In this document: piece by piece, positions 6,100 to 9,291 of the stretch
Layout: each line of letters begins with the position of its first letter
Numbering within the stretch: position 1 is the stretch's first letter
From: JBDREF01 sp043820045
GTDB taxonomy: Bacteria; Planctomycetota; Phycisphaerae; Sedimentisphaerales; Anaerobacaceae
NCBI GenBank assembly: GCA_043820045.1
Contig: JBDREF010000035.1
Coordinates: 1-9,291, forward strand
Reading direction: 5' to 3'
DNA length: 9,291 nt
The notes under the pieces: generated by a model
What the model was told of the DNA's origin: nothing
Database searches by the model: none
Seen by the model: only the letters and a program-made list of their open reading frames with translations
Made by a program: the position numbers and the translations under genes

Positions 6100-7722
6100 T
6101 TACTCACGTTCAGTCTGCCACGGTTCCTGGTGCTCGGGAAGTTGGCCGGCTTTGGGAGTAGCCATTGTGACCGGCATCTGGACGGGTATATTCTCCGAAC
6201 CGCGAACGACCCTGCCGAGCTTCTCTCTTGTCGTCTGAACAGGTTCAGTAACAAGCTCGGGTACGCTGTAGGTCCAGAGGCATGATTCATAATACTTCGG
6301 ATCTTCCTGCGGCAGCCGTATAGGCTTGTGTACCTTTCCGTCTTTATCCACGTATGCGATGTATATTCTGGTGAATACGCCGCTGCCTCTTTTGCTGCTG
6401 AACGCTATCCATCGGCTGTTGCTTGACCAGCAATGCCAGCTTTCACTTTCGCTGCTATTGATGTCGAGCCGCTTATAGGCAAAGTCGCCCGTCTGCTTTG
6501 CTGCTTCGAGGTCCATCATGTACAAGTCGCTGCTGTGTCTGTAAACGGGGAAGCAACCATAATCGCACATGCAGAACAGTAGGGAGCGGCCGTCCGGGCT
6601 GATTCGAGGCAGAAGGATACTGAGGCCCGTATCCTCGGCCGAAAGCACTGACTCCAGCGGCCCCCACTGGTCGCGATCGATGTCGTAGCCGGCGCGAACC
6701 AGGTCGTACTTGACCTGGTCATAATTCTCGGGAACAACTGTTGTATCCGACCAGCTCTTCGGCGCGCTGCAAAAGTACAGGTACCGGCCGTCGGGCGACC
6801 AGTTAGGATATGTCTCCAGCCGGTCTTTTCTGGAAAGATCCGGCGTGGTCTTGACAGTCTTTGAGCCAAGAAGGTAATAGGCCATCAAAGAATCGAAGTC
6901 CATCACATCGCGAACCTCAGCGGCGGCCGAATGGAATATCTGTCTGACCTTGTTTACGGAAAATGCAGCGAGACGGCCGCTGGGATGCCAGGAAGTATAT
7001 CCGAATTTCGTCCCAATCTTGCTTACTTTGCCGTCTTCAAGCAGCAAGGCAGAACTGCCGTAATCCGCGCTGCGGATACCGAGCAGCATTCGTTCAGTAC
7101 GATTTCCGCAGAATGTATGGCAGTTCACGCAGCCATGCTTGAAACTTTCGTTTTCCAATATGACTGATTCATCAAAATTGCTCAGATTGCGCTGGTAAAC
7201 GCCCATATCTCTCCAGGTGCGATGACCAGGATGAATTTTTCTATACACAAGGAAAGAATCTATGTCCTCATCAGCGATTTTGGCGGTGAGAGTCTGATAT
7301 CGATACCATTGTCTATTTTCTCTTTCCGAAGGCGGCGCAGCAGCCCCGGATTCGACAAAGACATCAAGATTGAGCTGCTGTCCCCGGTTAGAATCCAGAA
7401 GCTCACGCCAGGCTTGTTTGGGAATCGAAATCGCAGGTTCTTTGCTGAATATCTCGATTGGATTTCCTTTAAGAGAGTGTATTTTGACCAAGTAACCTGA
7501 GCCGTCGTGTTGTATGACAAAGTTCAGGGGTGCAATGTTAGGGGGTATGGCACTGCCCGCGTAATCCGGCTGTATCTGGGCAGGTTGGTCGATTGAGCTG
7601 TATTCCGTGATCGTGACTTTTCTGCTGCGGCAGGAATAAGGCAGCAAAACAGTCAGAAGCGTGAGTATGGCTATCGCATAACTGATTCTAGTTCTTCTGG
7701 TTCTATGTAATCCTGCTTTCAT
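6100..7722 (-). CDS. Exported PD40/TolB-like beta-propeller protein with one c-type heme motif
   Basis: A 540-aa protein. A basic N terminus and one hydrophobic segment (about 13-30) look like a signal or anchor, followed by 'LPYSC' with Cys31; this is a poor lipobox, so lipidation is uncertain. A domain at about 60-190 precedes the heme motif C198-V-N-C201-H202 ('HGCVNCHTFCGN'). From about 225 to 470, TolB/PD40-type propeller blades recur: 'YTSWHPSGRLAAFS', 'YPNWSPDGRYLYFCS', 'LPRISPDGRSLLFC' and 'WHCWSSNSRWIAFSS'. A Cys cluster C384-x-C386-x3-C390 sits in one blade. The last 50 residues, after 'YSVPELV', are low in structure. Covalent heme would require export and cytochrome c maturation; redox or binding partners are unknown. 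Homologues, some labelled 'cytochrome c biosynthesis protein', pair with DUF6057 proteins in Bacteroidetes (recalled, not searched). The ATG starts 2 bases after the upstream TAA with no clear SD, which suggests translational coupling. Confidence 0.87.
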   Translation of the reverse strand: MKAGLHRTRRTRISYAIAILTLLTVLLPYSCRSRKVTITEYSSIDQPAQIQPDYAGSAIPPNIAPLNFVIQHDGSGYLVKIHSLKGNPIEIFSKEPAISIPKQAWRELLDSNRGQQLNLDVFVESGAAAPPSERENRQWYRYQTLTAKIADEDIDSFLVYRKIHPGHRTWRDMGVYQRNLSNFDESVILENESFKHGCVNCHTFCGNRTERMLLGIRSADYGSSALLLEDGKVSKIGTKFGYTSWHPSGRLAAFSVNKVRQIFHSAAAEVRDVMDFDSLMAYYLLGSKTVKTTPDLSRKDRLETYPNWSPDGRYLYFCSAPKSWSDTTVVPENYDQVKYDLVRAGYDIDRDQWGPLESVLSAEDTGLSILLPRISPDGRSLLFCMCDYGCFPVYRHSSDLYMMDLEAAKQTGDFAYKRLDINSSESESWHCWSSNSRWIAFSSKRGSGVFTRIYIAYVDKDGKVHKPIRLPQEDPKYYESCLWTYSVPELVTEPVQTTREKLGRVVRGSENIPVQMPVTMATPKAGQLPEHQEPWQTERE

Positions 7723-7724
7723 AC

Positions 7725-9291
7725 TTATTTGGCTGAACTGGTCTTGCGGTTTGAAGGTGTATATATGTAGTAGAAGAAATAAGTATTGCGGAATTTCTTC
7801 GACAACTCTCTGGAGGCAGCCTTCCTGTTTCCGCCATACCCATTAAGAATACGGGTAAACTCTTGGATCTCTTGACGCTTTTGAGGACTTGACAAGTAAC
7901 CGCTCAAATTAAGAGGTTTTCCTGTTGCGTAAGCATGGATGAGGGCCGCTTCTTCGTAATGTGTGGGCAGGTCACGATAGCCCAAATCATCTAAACGCTC
8001 GATATTCTGGGCAAGTTTGCCCAAGTACTTATTCAGCATGTAATAGGCCATCAGATATTCAAACGCCATGCGATTTTGGCTGTTCTTCTCGAGAAGCCAG
8101 GAAAGAGTCGTTTCGTTGGCAAGGACGTGAGCAGGACAATCCCTATCCAGGCACAAAGAGCGTAGATTTTGAATATACTGATCCGTGGCCAGGTCCGGAT
8201 CTATTTTCATACGGTCAAGATAGTCATTTGCCCATTGGGCATGAAAAAGAGTCTTACTAAGCGCCCCAAGGTAGATTCTTGCAGAACCTAAATTGCCCTT
8301 TACCATGTTTATCAGGGCCAGTCTCTGCAAAACCATGGGGCGACTACCAAGCCCTTCGAGACACTCAGTCAGCGCATTTTCAGCTAAGTTAATAACGCCA
8401 ATATCCAGGAAAACATCGAAGATTTGCCAGTACATCCACTTGTATTTCTCATCAGACAGAAACAGGTAATCTGGATGCTGGGGCCAGGAGAACATATCAT
8501 AGCCGAGTCGGCCGACGTGATATAAAGCCCTATTGACTGCCTGGACTATGAAAGGATCGTCAGGATTACGTTGAGCCGACGTGAGTAGTTCCGGCCACAT
8601 TTTGTGATAGGCATAGAAGTCGACCTTGAACCGGGTTCTGAGATTTTCATTGCGGCAAAAGAGGACAGCGCTACCAGCAATAGCAAACAGAAGCAGCGAT
8701 TCAGTGGCCCATTTGAATTTGGGTGAGTGTTTATACCAGGAGAATATCTTTAACAGTAGGTTAGACGATTTATCTGGGTGCTTTTTTTTAGTCCGGTTTT
8801 TTGCAGAATGGAGTCTCTTGGCGAGTATGTGCAAAAGGCCAAATACCAGAAGTGTCAAAGGTGGAAGCAGATAAAGCACATAGACTATTGCTACTGATCT
8901 TCTGCGAGCTTCATACTTCAGAATTTTCCACGAAAAGGGCAGCAAGTTGCTGAAGGCATCGACAATACTGAGTTGGAAGACCAGAAGGCCCAGCAGATAG
9001 GGAATGGCGGCAGCACATAGTAAATAAAACAGGCTCATCTTCCAGCGGGACCTGAAAATCAATTCATAAATCGCACAGATAAGTGCAAAAAGCAGAAATG
9101 CTCCGCCGGCAAGATAATAGACAATGACAGACAGGATTAGATAGACGATTACACAACTGAAAATCTTATCACTCGAACGAGTTATTTTCAGGTACGCACA
9201 TGCAGTTAGCAACGCGGCTAAAAAGGCCATTGTTGTGACAAAGTGATAGGTATACTGCGTGTACAGAATTAGCACGAGAACCGGCAAGGCA
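7725..9291 (-). CDS. DUF6057-type integral membrane protein with helical-repeat C-terminal half (5' partial)
   Basis: The frame runs off the window edge; the first possible start, a TTG at 9287, is probably internal, so at least one N-terminal membrane segment may be missing. Counting from that TTG, hydrophobic segments lie at about 15-33, 43-60, 62-77, 84-106, 131-154 and 196-211. A very basic loop at 158-173 (RTKKKHP) separates the membrane blocks. The remainder, about 215-520, is a soluble helical, TPR-like region. Its landmarks are 'KVDFYAYHKMWPELL', 'ALYHVGRLGYDMFSWPQ' (254-270), 'MVKGNLGSARIYLGAL' and 'NRMAFEYLMAYYMLNK' (405-420), which match my memory of the DUF6057 family. No enzymatic motif is visible. 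It is directly followed by the heme-propeller gene (2-base gap), so the two are co-expressed and probably act together at the membrane. The promoter lies outside the window. Confidence 0.82.
   Translation of the reverse strand, partial: ALPVLVLILYTQYTYHFVTTMAFLAALLTACAYLKITRSSDKIFSCVIVYLILSVIVYYLAGGAFLLFALICAIYELIFRSRWKMSLFYLLCAAAIPYLLGLLVFQLSIVDAFSNLLPFSWKILKYEARRRSVAIVYVLYLLPPLTLLVFGLLHILAKRLHSAKNRTKKKHPDKSSNLLLKIFSWYKHSPKFKWATESLLLFAIAGSAVLFCRNENLRTRFKVDFYAYHKMWPELLTSAQRNPDDPFIVQAVNRALYHVGRLGYDMFSWPQHPDYLFLSDEKYKWMYWQIFDVFLDIGVINLAENALTECLEGLGSRPMVLQRLALINMVKGNLGSARIYLGALSKTLFHAQWANDYLDRMKIDPDLATDQYIQNLRSLCLDRDCPAHVLANETTLSWLLEKNSQNRMAFEYLMAYYMLNKYLGKLAQNIERLDDLGYRDLPTHYEEAALIHAYATGKPLNLSGYLSSPQKRQEIQEFTRILNGYGGNRKAASRELSKKFRNTYFFYYIYTPSNRKTSSAK
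8782..8789 (-). other. A8 homopolymer in the DUF6057-type gene (possible slippage site)
   Basis: In the coding strand the codons AAA AAA AAG form an in-frame A-AAA-AAG heptamer, the type used at dnaX. It lies in the basic loop between membrane segments. A -1 shift would end after three codons (GCA CCC AGA TAA). No upstream SD-like or downstream stem enhancer is evident. Confidence 0.3.

Overview
The window reads as planctomycete DNA, most likely class Phycisphaerae (Sedimentisphaerales-like). This is inferred from protein style: large secreted mosaics built of P/Homo-B, FN3-like ('NPSPADGA…LSW…VYFG…YYWRVDE…GxxWSF'), PA14, CBM9-like and DUF1349-like modules, with moderate GC and fairly long intergenic gaps. 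No 16S gene or other taxonomic marker is present, so the placement is an inference.

Layout. (1) 1-1995 (+): the 3' part of a gene for a secreted adhesin/lectin-like mosaic with two P/Homo-B domains. (2) 1996-2338: convergent gap with a heptamer repeat that inverts on itself, other hairpins, and a probable + strand terminator. (3) 2339-5488 (-): complete 1049-aa secreted protein with signal peptide, CBM9-like domain, three FN3-like repeats, a PA14 domain, and a C-terminal beta-sandwich that appears split by an inserted DUF1349-like domain. (4) 5489-6099: a 611-base gap with two sigma70-type promoter candidates pointing at the 1049-aa gene, implying a long leader or a separate small RNA. (5) 6100-7722 (-): PD40/TolB-like beta-propeller protein with one c-type heme motif (CxxCH). 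(6) 7725-9291 (-): partial DUF6057-type membrane protein with a helical-repeat C-terminal half.

The last two genes are separated by 2 bases and almost certainly form an operon (membrane protein first, heme-propeller second). The same two families sit side by side in Bacteroidetes as I recall it, so this looks like a conserved but uncharacterised envelope module: a polytopic membrane protein with an extramembrane helical-repeat domain, plus an exported propeller carrying a covalent heme. The two mosaic proteins look like surface or extracellular glycan/protein-binding factors and need not be functionally linked to that pair. No RNA genes, CRISPR arrays, insertion sequences or defence genes were seen.
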